NCBI RefSeq assembly: GCF_004329815.1 | Contig: NZ_SJPE01000019.1 | Location: 301 to 52,838 of the forward strand | DNA from: Flavobacterium silvisoli | GTDB taxonomy: Bacteria > Bacteroidota > Bacteroidia > Flavobacteriales > Flavobacteriaceae | Length of the DNA stretch: 52,538 nucleotides | Reading direction: 5' to 3' | Shown here: positions 1-7,398 of the stretch, piece after piece | Numbering within the stretch: the first letter of the stretch is position 1 | Layout of the letters: each line of letters begins with the position of its first letter | Program-made: the position numbers and the translations under genes | Notes under the pieces: model-generated | Database searches by the model: none | Seen by the model: the letters and a program-made list of their open reading frames with translations, nothing else | What the model was told of the DNA's origin: nothing

Positions 1-603
1 ACTGATTCCAGACATTGGATGAGAAAGTATAGCAATCTGCTAAAAGGACTTGCTGTAACAAGACCAGAACAAGTTTGGGTAAGTGATATCACTTATATCC
101 GCCTAACCAATCAGTGGGGCTACCTGAGTTTAATAACCGATGCTTATTCAAGAAAAATAATGGGATATAGTTTTCGTCAGGACCTGGCAGCAGAAGGCTG
201 TATTGAAGCTTTAAAAATGGCATTGAATAACAGACAGTATGGTCAATCGATTATTCATCATTCCGATAGAGGCTCTCAATATTGTTCTCATAACTACGTT
301 GATTTATTAATGAAAAATAATATTGCTATAAGTATGACTGAGAACGGAGATCCCTATGAAAATGCATTGGCAGAGAGAGTTAACGGCATCATTAAAACAG
401 AGTTCAACCTTTACAGTAGCTCATTAGGCTTTGATCAAACAAAACATAGAATAAGTAAAAGCATTAAGTCTTATAATGAACTAAGGCCACATGCCAGTTG
501 TGATTATTTAACCCCTAACCAAGCACATTTACAATCAGAAATATTAAACAAGAGATGGAAAAACTATAATAGAAGTTTTAATCATGAAAAAGCAATTGTA
601 TAG
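1..603 (+). CDS. IS3-family transposase OrfB (DDE integrase core), 5'-truncated
   Basis: The frame is open from base 1, so the gene starts outside the window. The visible part is the rve integrase core. The DDE triad is recognisable: Asp in VSDITY, Asp in HHSDRGSQY, and Glu in ENALAERVNG, followed by the usual C-terminal stretch ending LRPHASCDYLTPNQAH. It would cut and join the element ends, normally as an OrfAB frameshift fusion, but OrfA is not visible here. The other copy differs by a Lys/Glu change in the SKSI(K/E)SYNE segment. The family call is firm; the IS subgroup is not determined. Confidence 0.93.
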   Translation, partial: TDSRHWMRKYSNLLKGLAVTRPEQVWVSDITYIRLTNQWGYLSLITDAYSRKIMGYSFRQDLAAEGCIEALKMALNNRQYGQSIIHHSDRGSQYCSHNYVDLLMKNNIAISMTENGDPYENALAERVNGIIKTEFNLYSSSLGFDQTKHRISKSIKSYNELRPHASCDYLTPNQAHLQSEILNKRWKNYNRSFNHEKAIV

Positions 604-685
604 CAACTTTAGGATTAAAAAGTATATTTGTATAGCTATAATAGGATTTATTTAATAACTTGTATAGTTATTTTAGGACGGGTCA
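1..685 (+). mobile_element. IS3-family insertion sequence, left copy (truncated by window start)
   Basis: The 3' part of an IS3-family element: the transposase OrfB end followed by an 82-bp non-coding tail that finishes in GGGTCA. The second copy at 52135-52538 begins with the exact complement, TGACCC, and IS3 elements typically end TGA...TCA, so 685 is taken as the right terminus. The two copies are nearly identical and their transposase 3' ends both face into the window. The left terminus lies outside, so no target duplication can be checked. Confidence 0.9.
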
Positions 686-712
686 GTCATCTGTTTGTCT
701 GTCTTGTCCCAC

Positions 713-771
713 ATAGCAAAGGCATAGATAGTGCATGAAGAGTGTATGAAAACAAGCATTATGTAAAACAG
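713..771. repeat. 59-bp dispersed repeat beside the IS end, inverted partner at 52050-52107
   Basis: This segment is repeated, inverted, next to the right-hand IS copy, with only a handful of mismatches. In both places it begins 27 bp outside the IS terminus. Read on the plus strand it falls into 11-bp steps, each beginning CAT, TAT or GCAT. It lies outside the IS proper, between the IS and the lysS promoter. Confidence 0.75.
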
Positions 772-867
772 ACTCCTCACCAAACGGCAAAACAAAACCA
801 AACCCATTCACCCCCGCAAAGACAAACATTTTCAAATTCCTGCAGTAGCAAATTTTCAAATTATCGT

Positions 868-875
868 TATCTTTG
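868..875 (+). promoter_or_regulatory. lysS promoter -7 box
   Basis: TATCTTTG matches the Bacteroidota -7 consensus TAnnTTTG and lies 21 bp before the lysS ATG. No convincing -33 element is visible at the usual spacing. Confidence 0.55.
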
Positions 876-896
876 CACGCTTAAATACAATACGAT

Positions 897-2588
897 ATGC
901 AACTTTCCGAACAAGAAATCATTAGAAGAGAGAAGTTAAACGCTCTGAGAAACTTAGGAATCAACCCTTATCCGGCGAATTTATTTCCCGTAAGCCACAC
1001 ATCAAAGCAGGTTAAGGAAAATTTCGAAGAAGGAAAGAAGGTTATTTTGGCCGGACGCATCATGAGTGACCGCGATATGGGAAAAGCGTCATTTGTAGAA
1101 CTACAGGACAGCGAAGGGAGAATCCAATTGTATTTTAACCGCGACGTACTTTGTCCGGGTGAAGACAAAACGCTTTACAATCAGGTTTTCAGAAAACTAA
1201 CCGATTTAGGGGATTTCATAGGTATAGAAGGAGAATTATTTTTAACCAAAGTAGGCGAAAAGTCTGTTCGGGTTGACCAATTCACTTTTTTAAGCAAAAC
1301 ATTACGCCCGCTGCCATTGCCAAAAGTAGATGACGACGGAAAAGTACACGATGCCTTTAACGACGCTGAGTTGCGTTACCGCATGCGATATGTGGATTTG
1401 GTAGTAAATCCACACGTAAAAGAAGTATTCATCAAAAGAACCAAGTTGTTCAATGCCATGCGTACCTTTTTTAATGCGGCCGGTTATATGGAAGTCGAAA
1501 CCCCGGTATTACAATCAATAGCCGGTGGTGCCGCAGCACGCCCGTTCATCACCCACCACAACAGCTTAGACATTCCGTTGTACATGAGAATTGCCAACGA
1601 ATTGTATCTGAAACGATTAATCGTAGGTGGATTTGACGGGGTATATGAATTCTCTAAAAACTTCAGAAATGAAGGAATGGACAGAACCCATAATCCTGAA
1701 TTTACAGCCATGGAAATTTATGTAGCTTACAAAGACTACAATTGGATGATGGAATTTACCGAAAACCTGCTCGAATATTGTGCCTTACAGGTAAACGGAA
1801 CAACTGAAACTACCTTTGGCGAACATAAAGTGAACTTTAAAGCACCTTATGCCAGAGTTACCATGACCGATGCCATCAAAAAATTCACCGGTTTCGATAT
1901 TTCAGGAAAAAGTGAGGCCGAACTTTTTGAAGCAGCCAAAAACATGGGTATAGAGGTAAATGAAACTATGGGTAAAGGTAAATTGATTGATGAAATTTTC
2001 GGCGCCAAGTGCGAAGGCAACTTCATCCAGCCGACTTTTATTACCGATTATCCCAAAGAAATGTCGCCTTTGTGTAAAGAACACAGAGACAACCCCGAAT
2101 TGACGGAACGTTTCGAGTTGATGGTTTGCGGAAAAGAAATAGCCAACGCCTATTCAGAATTAAACGATCCTATTGATCAAAGAGAACGTTTTGAAGCCCA
2201 GTTGAAACTCGCAGAACGCGGTGATGACGAAGCCACACAGTTCATAGATAACGATTTCTTACGAGCACTCGAATACGGAATGCCGCCAACATCAGGATTG
2301 GGAATAGGAATGGATCGATTAACCATGTTTTTAACCAACAATGCCTCCATACAGGAAGTATTGTTCTTCCCGCAAATGCGTCCGGAGAAAAAACAATTGG
2401 ATCTAACCGAAGACGAAAAACTAATCATCAGTTTATTGAAAACCGAAAACAATCAAAACCTGGCCCAACTCAAAGACAAATCGCAATTAAGTGGAAAAAA
2501 ATGGGATGCTGCAATGAAAGGATTAGCCAAACACGGCCTTACCAAGGTAATGGTTGACGGAGATAACAAAACAGTAGTTTTAAACTAA
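897..2588 (+). CDS. lysS: Lysyl-tRNA synthetase, class II
   Basis: Charges tRNA-Lys with lysine in the cytoplasm. The 563-residue protein has an N-terminal OB-fold anticodon-binding domain (about residues 50-150) and a class II catalytic core. Motif 2, FRNEGMDRTHNPEF, lies at about residues 255-268, and motif 3, GLGIGMDRLTMF, at about 466-477. It is roughly 60 residues longer than the E. coli enzyme. The extra C-terminal tail (about 500-563) looks like a small winged-helix-like extension; I believe such tails occur in flavobacterial LysS. The gene stands alone with its own promoter and a strong terminator. Confidence 0.97.
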   Translation: MQLSEQEIIRREKLNALRNLGINPYPANLFPVSHTSKQVKENFEEGKKVILAGRIMSDRDMGKASFVELQDSEGRIQLYFNRDVLCPGEDKTLYNQVFRKLTDLGDFIGIEGELFLTKVGEKSVRVDQFTFLSKTLRPLPLPKVDDDGKVHDAFNDAELRYRMRYVDLVVNPHVKEVFIKRTKLFNAMRTFFNAAGYMEVETPVLQSIAGGAAARPFITHHNSLDIPLYMRIANELYLKRLIVGGFDGVYEFSKNFRNEGMDRTHNPEFTAMEIYVAYKDYNWMMEFTENLLEYCALQVNGTTETTFGEHKVNFKAPYARVTMTDAIKKFTGFDISGKSEAELFEAAKNMGIEVNETMGKGKLIDEIFGAKCEGNFIQPTFITDYPKEMSPLCKEHRDNPELTERFELMVCGKEIANAYSELNDPIDQRERFEAQLKLAERGDDEATQFIDNDFLRALEYGMPPTSGLGIGMDRLTMFLTNNASIQEVLFFPQMRPEKKQLDLTEDEKLIISLLKTENNQNLAQLKDKSQLSGKKWDAAMKGLAKHGLTKVMVDGDNKTVVLN

Positions 2589-2591
2589 AAG

Positions 2592-2620
2592 AAAGGAACT
2601 CGATGGAGTTCCTTTTTTAT
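2592..2620 (+). terminator. Intrinsic terminator of lysS
   Basis: A perfect 10-bp stem (AAAGGAACTC / GAGTTCCTTT) with the 4-base loop GATG is followed by a T-rich run. It begins 4 bp after the lysS stop. Confidence 0.9.
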
Positions 2621-2649
2621 TTTTTCATAAAGATTAAACCTTTTTTTCT

Positions 2650-2657
2650 CATCTTTG
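2650..2657 (+). promoter_or_regulatory. Probable -7 box for the 2691 gene
   Basis: CATCTTTG matches TAnnTTTG at 7 of 8 positions and lies 33 bp before the ATG. No clear -33 element is seen. Confidence 0.4.
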
Positions 2658-2690
2658 TCTCATATCAACTTAATTTAAAAAACAATAACA

Positions 2691-3134
2691 ATGAAAAAAG
2701 TAGTATTAGCCGTAGTAATGTTAGTGGGATTAACTACATGGGCTCAGGAAAAAGAAACCAAAAAAGCAGACCGAAGAGAGTTAACGACCGAACAAAAAGT
2801 AAACTTACAGGTTGAAAAAATGACCAAAGACTTGGAACTAAATGAGAAACAAGCCAAAGACGTCAAGGCATTGGTGACCAAACAAGTTGAAAAAAGAGAA
2901 GCTAAAAGAGAAGAACTTAAGCAACTCAAACAGCAAAAAGACCTGAAAAGAGGAGAAATGAAAGAGCAAATGGAGAAAGAACAAGAGGCTAATACTGCTG
3001 AAATGAAAAAAATCCTGACTCCGGAGCAGTTCGCCAAATGGGAAAAAATGAGAGACGAAAGAAAAACCATGGTAAGAGAAAAAATGCTGGAGAGAAGAGA
3101 GCAGAAATTAAATCCGATGGAAAAACAAAAATAA
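2691..3134 (+). CDS. Small secreted, highly charged helical protein (Spy/DUF4890-like)
   Basis: A 147-residue protein with a Sec signal peptide (MKKVVLAVVMLVGLTTWAQ, cut after about residue 19). The rest is almost entirely Lys, Glu, Arg and Gln and is predicted to be alpha-helical. It contains a LTPEQFAKWEKMRDER-type segment at about residues 104-119, as in periplasmic Spy/CpxP-like and DUF4890 proteins. Those proteins often act as envelope chaperones or stress sensors, but no function is shown here. It lies downstream of lysS behind a terminator and has a separate promoter. Confidence 0.7.
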   Translation: MKKVVLAVVMLVGLTTWAQEKETKKADRRELTTEQKVNLQVEKMTKDLELNEKQAKDVKALVTKQVEKREAKREELKQLKQQKDLKRGEMKEQMEKEQEANTAEMKKILTPEQFAKWEKMRDERKTMVREKMLERREQKLNPMEKQK

Positions 3135-3136
3135 AT

Positions 3137-3167
3137 TTTGAAAAGAACTAAAAAGACCTTAGCTTTG
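3137..3167 (+). promoter_or_regulatory. Promoter of the 3198 gene
   Basis: TTTG at 3137-3140 and TAGCTTTG at 3160-3167 are separated by 19 bp, a perfect Bacteroidota -33/-7 promoter. The -7 box is 30 bp before the ATG. Confidence 0.75.
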
Positions 3168-3197
3168 AGGTTATTATTTCACTAAAAAAACTTCAAA

Positions 3198-3533
3198 ATG
3201 AAAAAATTAATTGCTGCTTTAACTCTATTATTAGCCTTTTCAATAAGTGCAAATGCACAGGAGAAAAAAGCTTCTGACTTTTCACCTAAAGAATTAGGTC
3301 AAAAAGATGCTGATGATTTGACCGCGCTATTAGGCTTAAATCCAACAGAAAATGCAGATTATGCAAGACTCTTCGAAGGCAAATACAAAACATTGGAAGA
3401 CAAAACTCTTTCACAAGAGCGCAAAGATGTTTTAGCAAGAATCATTGAAGACAAAATAAAAGCAGGTTTAAAAGCGGAACAAGTGGATAAACTTGACAAA
3501 AACCAAGAGTTGTTAAAGCGCTTAACACATTAA
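3198..3533 (+). CDS. Small secreted protein of unknown function
   Basis: A 111-residue protein with a clear signal peptide (about 20 residues, ending SANAQ). The mature part is short, acidic to neutral and helical, with a DLTALLGL segment and a C-terminal region rich in Lys and Asp/Glu. I recognise no family. It has its own promoter and a strong terminator shared with the convergent hemL gene. The similar size and export signal of the preceding gene suggest both act in the periplasm, but no link between them is shown. Confidence 0.65.
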   Translation: MKKLIAALTLLLAFSISANAQEKKASDFSPKELGQKDADDLTALLGLNPTENADYARLFEGKYKTLEDKTLSQERKDVLARIIEDKIKAGLKAEQVDKLDKNQELLKRLTH

Positions 3534-3539
3534 TCAAAT

Positions 3540-3568
3540 AAAAAAGCCTCGATTCTCGAGGCTTTTTT
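3540..3568. terminator. Bidirectional intrinsic terminator
   Basis: A GCCTCGA / TCGAGGC stem with a 3-base loop (TTC) is flanked by A6 on the left and T6 on the right, so it works on both strands. It separates the 3198 gene (plus) from hemL (minus), which end on either side of it. Confidence 0.92.
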
Positions 3569-3569
3569 A

Positions 3570-4856
3570 TTATAGCGTTTGGGCAACTTTATTGATTGCG
3601 TTTATTGTGAAATCAAGATCCTCATAAGTCAGAGCATCTGTAATAAACCAGGTCTCATATGCAGAGGGCGCTATGTAAACCCCTTCATTTAAAAGCCCGT
3701 GAAAAAACCTTTTGAACGTATCATTATCTCCGTTCTTAGCCGTTTGAAAATCAACTACAGGTTCGGCATCAAAATGCACTGAAATCATCGAACCTACTCT
3801 ATTGATAGTAAAAGCCATCCCATTATCAGTCAATACTTTATGAATTCCTCTGTGCAAATACGAAGTTTTCGCTTCCAATCGCTTAAAAACTTCAGCATCC
3901 TTATGTAAGGCTTCCAACATAGCCAACCCCGCTGCCATAGCCAACGGATTACCCGAGAGAGTACCCGCCTGATACACAGGTCCTAGTGGTGCCAGATGAT
4001 TCATAATCTCGTTACGTGCCGCAAAAGCACCCACTGGCAAACCGCCTCCTATTACTTTTCCGAAACAAACGATGTCCGCTGTAACTCCATATAATTCCTG
4101 AGCTCCTCCTTTGGCCAAACGGAACCCGGTCATAACTTCGTCAAAGATTAACAAAGCGTTATTTTCATCACAAATCTGACGAAGAGCCTGCAAAAAGCCT
4201 TCTCTAGGAGGAACACATCCCATGTTCCCGGCAACAGGTTCAATGATAATGGCGGCAATTTCATTTTTATTGGCGTCAAACAAAGCTTTTACATTTTCCA
4301 AATCATTGTAATTGGCCAATAAGGTATCTTTAGCAGTTCCCTGTGTTACTCCCGGACTGTTAGGGGTGCCGAAAGTACTGGCTCCGCTCCCCGCCTGAAT
4401 CAAAAACGAGTCAGAGTGCCCATGATAACAACCGGCAAATTTGATAATCTTATCGCGTTTGGTATAACCCCTGGCCAGGCGAATAGCACTCATACAAGCC
4501 TCTGTTCCCGAATTCACAAAACGAATTTTATCGATATTAGGAACCATCGAAATGGCTAAGGATGCAATTTGAGTTTCCAATTCGGTGGGCATTCCAAAAG
4601 ACGTACCGCTCTTGGCTCTTTCGATTACAGCTTCAACAACAGGAGGAAAAGCGTGTCCCAATATCATGGGTCCCCACGAATTAATATAGTCTATCAATCG
4701 GTTCCCGTCTTCATCATACAGATAGGCTCCTTTCGCACTTTTAGCAAATAACGGAGTACCCCCGACTCCTTTAAAAGCTCTTACCGGAGAATTTACTCCC
4801 CCCGGAATTACTTTTTCAGCGTCAGCAAACAACTGACTGCTTCTTTGATAAATCAT
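3570..4856 (-). CDS. hemL: Glutamate-1-semialdehyde 2,1-aminomutase
   Basis: A PLP enzyme that turns glutamate-1-semialdehyde into 5-aminolevulinate, the precursor of haem, in the C5 pathway. The PLP lysine is in [12 protein letters not shown], at about residue 267. The start is set at the ATG giving [10 protein letters not shown], as in other HemL proteins (428 residues). The frame stays open 15 codons further to 4901, which would overlap the stop of the upstream gene by 11 bp. It is the last gene of a minus-strand unit with the glucosaminidase and the desulfhydrase-like gene. Confidence 0.95.
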   Translation of the reverse strand: MIYQRSSQLFADAEKVIPGGVNSPVRAFKGVGGTPLFAKSAKGAYLYDEDGNRLIDYINSWGPMILGHAFPPVVEAVIERAKSGTSFGMPTELETQIASLAISMVPNIDKIRFVNSGTEACMSAIRLARGYTKRDKIIKFAGCYHGHSDSFLIQAGSGASTFGTPNSPGVTQGTAKDTLLANYNDLENVKALFDANKNEIAAIIIEPVAGNMGCVPPREGFLQALRQICDENNALLIFDEVMTGFRLAKGGAQELYGVTADIVCFGKVIGGGLPVGAFAARNEIMNHLAPLGPVYQAGTLSGNPLAMAAGLAMLEALHKDAEVFKRLEAKTSYLHRGIHKVLTDNGMAFTINRVGSMISVHFDAEPVVDFQTAKNGDNDTFKRFFHGLLNEGVYIAPSAYETWFITDALTYEDLDFTINAINKVAQTL

Positions 4857-4890
4857 AGAATGAGATTTTAATGTATTTTCTTTGGAAAAT

Positions 4891-5799
4891 TTATTTAACA
4901 ATGATGCTTTGTCCCAACGACAAAGTATTGTCGGTCATATTGTTTTTCTTTTTTAATTCTTCAACCGTAATGTTAAATCTTTTTGAAATAGAATACAAGG
5001 TATCACCTTTGACAACAGTATAGGTAGAAACATCATCGTTATAAACAATCTCCTTTTTAGTGATGGTTACCGGAGCAACAAATGGTTTTCCTAAAACCTC
5101 CGCATCGTATTTACTGAGCTGATAACGCTCAATCAATGCAATTAGTTTCTCCGGATATTTAGGGTCGGTAGCATAACCGGCATTTTTTAAGCCTTTTGCC
5201 CATGCCGCATAATCATCTTGCCCCAACTGAAACAAAGGAGAATAGCGCGGTCTGCTGGTTAAAAAGTAAGAATGATCCCGAAAAGACTCACTGGGATCCT
5301 GATACTTGCGGAAACACTCATTTTCTTCATCATCGGTATAACTGATGCTCGGACCGTCCCACTCCTTATGGCACTTGATTCCAAAGTGATTGTTAGCCTG
5401 AACGCTCAATGGCCCTGTTCCGGCACCCGATTCTAAGATAGCCTGACCCAAGGTCACACTGGCAGGAATCTTAGTTCTCACCATGTTGTCTTTGGCTACA
5501 TCTTTGTACTTATCAATGTAATCCAACACCATTTGTGTAGTAACTTTTACACGAGTGGTAGCCTCTAAAACTACAGTAGAATTAGACCTGTTTTCATTGG
5601 TTGAAGTAGTCTTTTTTTGAGACTCCGCAACTTCAGACTGCTTTTTGTTCTGTGGTGTATAAATAGGTCTTTTCGTCCTTTGCACTACCGGAGCATTCGT
5701 TTTCCTCGGATCGGGCTTAGTCATTCTGACTACTGCCTTGTTGCTGCTACAGGAAGCAGTAACAATTAAAAGAAGCAATAAAATAAGTTTCTTAATCAT
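4891..5799 (-). CDS. LysM-containing glucosaminidase lipoprotein (peptidoglycan hydrolase)
   Basis: A 302-residue lipoprotein with lipobox TASC (Cys17). A low-complexity linker to about residue 85 leads into a GH73-type N-acetylglucosaminidase domain (about 88-230) with QAILESGAG, whose Glu123 is the likely catalytic acid. A C-terminal LysM domain (about 259-302, [15 protein letters not shown]) binds peptidoglycan. It probably remodels the cell wall from the outer membrane or periplasm. Its start overlaps the end of the upstream gene by 8 bp, so the two are translationally coupled. Confidence 0.9.
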   Translation of the reverse strand: MIKKLILLLLLIVTASCSSNKAVVRMTKPDPRKTNAPVVQRTKRPIYTPQNKKQSEVAESQKKTTSTNENRSNSTVVLEATTRVKVTTQMVLDYIDKYKDVAKDNMVRTKIPASVTLGQAILESGAGTGPLSVQANNHFGIKCHKEWDGPSISYTDDEENECFRKYQDPSESFRDHSYFLTSRPRYSPLFQLGQDDYAAWAKGLKNAGYATDPKYPEKLIALIERYQLSKYDAEVLGKPFVAPVTITKKEIVYNDDVSTYTVVKGDTLYSISKRFNITVEELKKKNNMTDNTLSLGQSIIVK

Positions 5800-6694
5800 T
5801 GATAATTATTTCAGTTAGTTTTTTTTGTCGCAAACTCTTATTCATTCCGGCTATTCCTTGCAGTCCTCCGGTGTGAATCATCAGTATTTTAGAATCTTCC
5901 GGAAACTTATTCTTGTGTATCATATCTAAAACTCCAAAAACCATTTTACCGGTATAAACAGGATCCAGAGGAATTTGGTATTTCAGATAAAACTCGTTTA
6001 CAAAAGCAATCAATTCGTCCGATACTTTAGCATATCCTCCGAAATGATAGTCCGTAATCAGTTCCCAGTTGGTATTCTTAGCAAAGCTACAAATATCTTC
6101 GTTCAAAAAATCACCTTTTAACACCGGAAAACCCAAAACTTGTTGACCGCTTTTTGAACAATTGATAAGACCCGAAATTGTACCTCCTGTACCAACTGCA
6201 CAGCAAATATAATCAAACGCCGCATCCTCATCCGTTAAAATCTCCTCACATCCCTTTACTGCCAAATCATTGGTTCCGCCTTCAGGCAACAGATAGAAAT
6301 CGCCAAACTTATCCATCAAACATTCCAAAAAAGTGATTTCATTTTTTTCCCGGTAGGCTTCTCTGGACACAAACTCAAAAACCATTCCCAATTCTCTCGC
6401 TTTATACAGTGTCGGATTTTCGGCAACTTTATCTTCCAACTCTTCCCCTCTGATAACCCCTATAGTCTGAAAACCGTACTCCTTACCGGCAGCGGCCACC
6501 GCCAGGATGTGATTGGAAAAAGCACCGCCAAAAGTCAACAGAGCGGTCTTTTGCTCATGTCGGGCTTGCGCCAAATTGTACTTGAGTTTTCTGTATTTAT
6601 TCCCCGAAATTAAAGGATGTAACTCATCTTCACGCTTAATATAAAGAGTGATGCCTGAGCCTTCCACTGTTATTTTTTGATTGTAACTTTTCAA
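5792..6694 (-). CDS. PLP-dependent D-cysteine desulfhydrase / ACC deaminase family protein
   Basis: A 300-residue fold-type II PLP enzyme. The PLP lysine is in ISGNKYRK (Lys33), and the phosphate-binding loop is [10 protein letters not shown] at about residues 165-174. Family members deaminate 1-aminocyclopropane-1-carboxylate or split D-cysteine to pyruvate, H2S and ammonia. Bacteroidota members of this short form are usually annotated with both names, and the substrate cannot be told from sequence. It is the first gene of the unit with the glucosaminidase and hemL and has a clear promoter 14 bp upstream. Confidence 0.85.
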   Translation of the reverse strand: MKSYNQKITVEGSGITLYIKREDELHPLISGNKYRKLKYNLAQARHEQKTALLTFGGAFSNHILAVAAAGKEYGFQTIGVIRGEELEDKVAENPTLYKARELGMVFEFVSREAYREKNEITFLECLMDKFGDFYLLPEGGTNDLAVKGCEEILTDEDAAFDYICCAVGTGGTISGLINCSKSGQQVLGFPVLKGDFLNEDICSFAKNTNWELITDYHFGGYAKVSDELIAFVNEFYLKYQIPLDPVYTGKMVFGVLDMIHKNKFPEDSKILMIHTGGLQGIAGMNKSLRQKKLTEIIIND

Positions 6695-6707
6695 AAAAAT
6701 ATTTTTA

Positions 6708-6738
6708 CAAAGGTACGAAAAGCGCAGTGTATGGCGAA
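6708..6738 (-). promoter_or_regulatory. Promoter of the desulfhydrase-glucosaminidase-hemL unit
   Basis: On the minus strand TACCTTTG (6715-6708) is a perfect -7 box. A near-match TTCG lies 19 bp upstream at 6738-6735. The start codon is at 6694. Confidence 0.7.
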
Positions 6739-6828
6739 AAAAGAACTCCGAAATTACAACCTGAGAAAACAGGATTTGATTCTGTTTTTAACAGCATTGC
6801 CCGGGAAAAACTATTCAAAAACCAACCC

Positions 6829-7158
6829 TTATTTTCTCCTTCTGATGAAATTAAAAAACGGCCGGCTCTTTAAATACTCAAAATCATTCTCCTTTTCGTA
6901 AGCTTCTTTTTCAAAAGAAATCTCTCTGTAGGCTGCATTCCAGTTTCTCAACCTGCAGTAATGCACTAAAAACGCAATGAAATACCAAATCAAAAAAGGC
7001 AAAACCAAAAGCTCTGATTGTTGTCTGAGGTGAATTCTTTCGTGATTCAGCAACACCTTGTCCTGTTTAGCCGTTTCGTTCTTTAAGAAGACAAAAGGAA
7101 AAACCGCAAAAGCTTTATATCCTTCAGGAAGTAAATATTTGGAAACGATGAGTATCAT
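6829..7158 (-). CDS. Small membrane protein with an HERIH (HExxH) motif, M56-like
   Basis: About 109 residues from the ATG giving MILIVSKYLL; the frame is open to 7221. After LPEGYKAFAVFPFVFLKN it carries LNHERIHLRQQ, an HExxH zinc-protease signature, then a membrane segment (LLVLPFLIWYFIAFLV). BlaR1/M56-type antirepressor peptidases have the same HExxH-next-to-membrane layout, but this protein is much shorter. It may be a minimal metalloprotease or a degenerate homologue. It is divergent from the DUF5522 gene, and the two 5' ends lie within about 30 bp. Confidence 0.6.
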   Translation of the reverse strand: MILIVSKYLLPEGYKAFAVFPFVFLKNETAKQDKVLLNHERIHLRQQSELLVLPFLIWYFIAFLVHYCRLRNWNAAYREISFEKEAYEKENDFEYLKSRPFFNFIRRRK

Positions 7159-7173
7159 TACTGCTAAAGTCTT

Positions 7174-7181
7174 TAAATTTG
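7174..7181 (+). promoter_or_regulatory. -7 box immediately before the DUF5522 gene
   Basis: TAAATTTG is a perfect TAnnTTTG box ending 6 bp before the ATG at 7187, which would give a leaderless or near-leaderless transcript. No -33 element is obvious. Confidence 0.5.
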
Positions 7182-7186
7182 TAGTT

Positions 7187-7369
7187 ATGATTGAGCAAAA
7201 TAACGAAAATAAACTAACCAAAGGAGAGGATTATTACCTAACCCCCGAAGGATATAAAGTGTTTACCGAAAAATACCATCTCAAACGAGGGTATTGCTGT
7301 CGGAGCGGTTGCCGCCACTGCCCCTACGGTTTCGACAAAAATACCGGTACCATAAGGCCCAAAAAATAA
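7187..7369 (+). CDS. DUF5522 small cysteine-rich protein
   Basis: A 60-residue protein beginning MIEQNNEN, with GEDYYLTPEGYKVFTEKYHL followed by GYCCRSGCRHCPYGF. The CCxxxCxxCPYG block is typical of DUF5522 and suggests metal binding. The start is the ATG just after the -7 box; the frame is open further upstream to 7058, but that part overlaps the divergent gene. It sits 29 bp before hutU and is probably co-transcribed with it. Function unknown. Confidence 0.8.
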   Translation: MIEQNNENKLTKGEDYYLTPEGYKVFTEKYHLKRGYCCRSGCRHCPYGFDKNTGTIRPKK

Positions 7370-7398
7370 CACCAAACTAAAAATATAATTTAACTCAA

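Noticed and set aside
742..939. Plus-strand frame before lysS
   Set aside because: It overlaps the lysS start and the dispersed repeat, and the translation is low-complexity with no match I recognise.
6695..6901. Plus-strand reading frame across 6677-6901
   Set aside because: It overlaps the promoter of the desulfhydrase gene and the end of the HERIH gene, and its composition resembles non-coding DNA.
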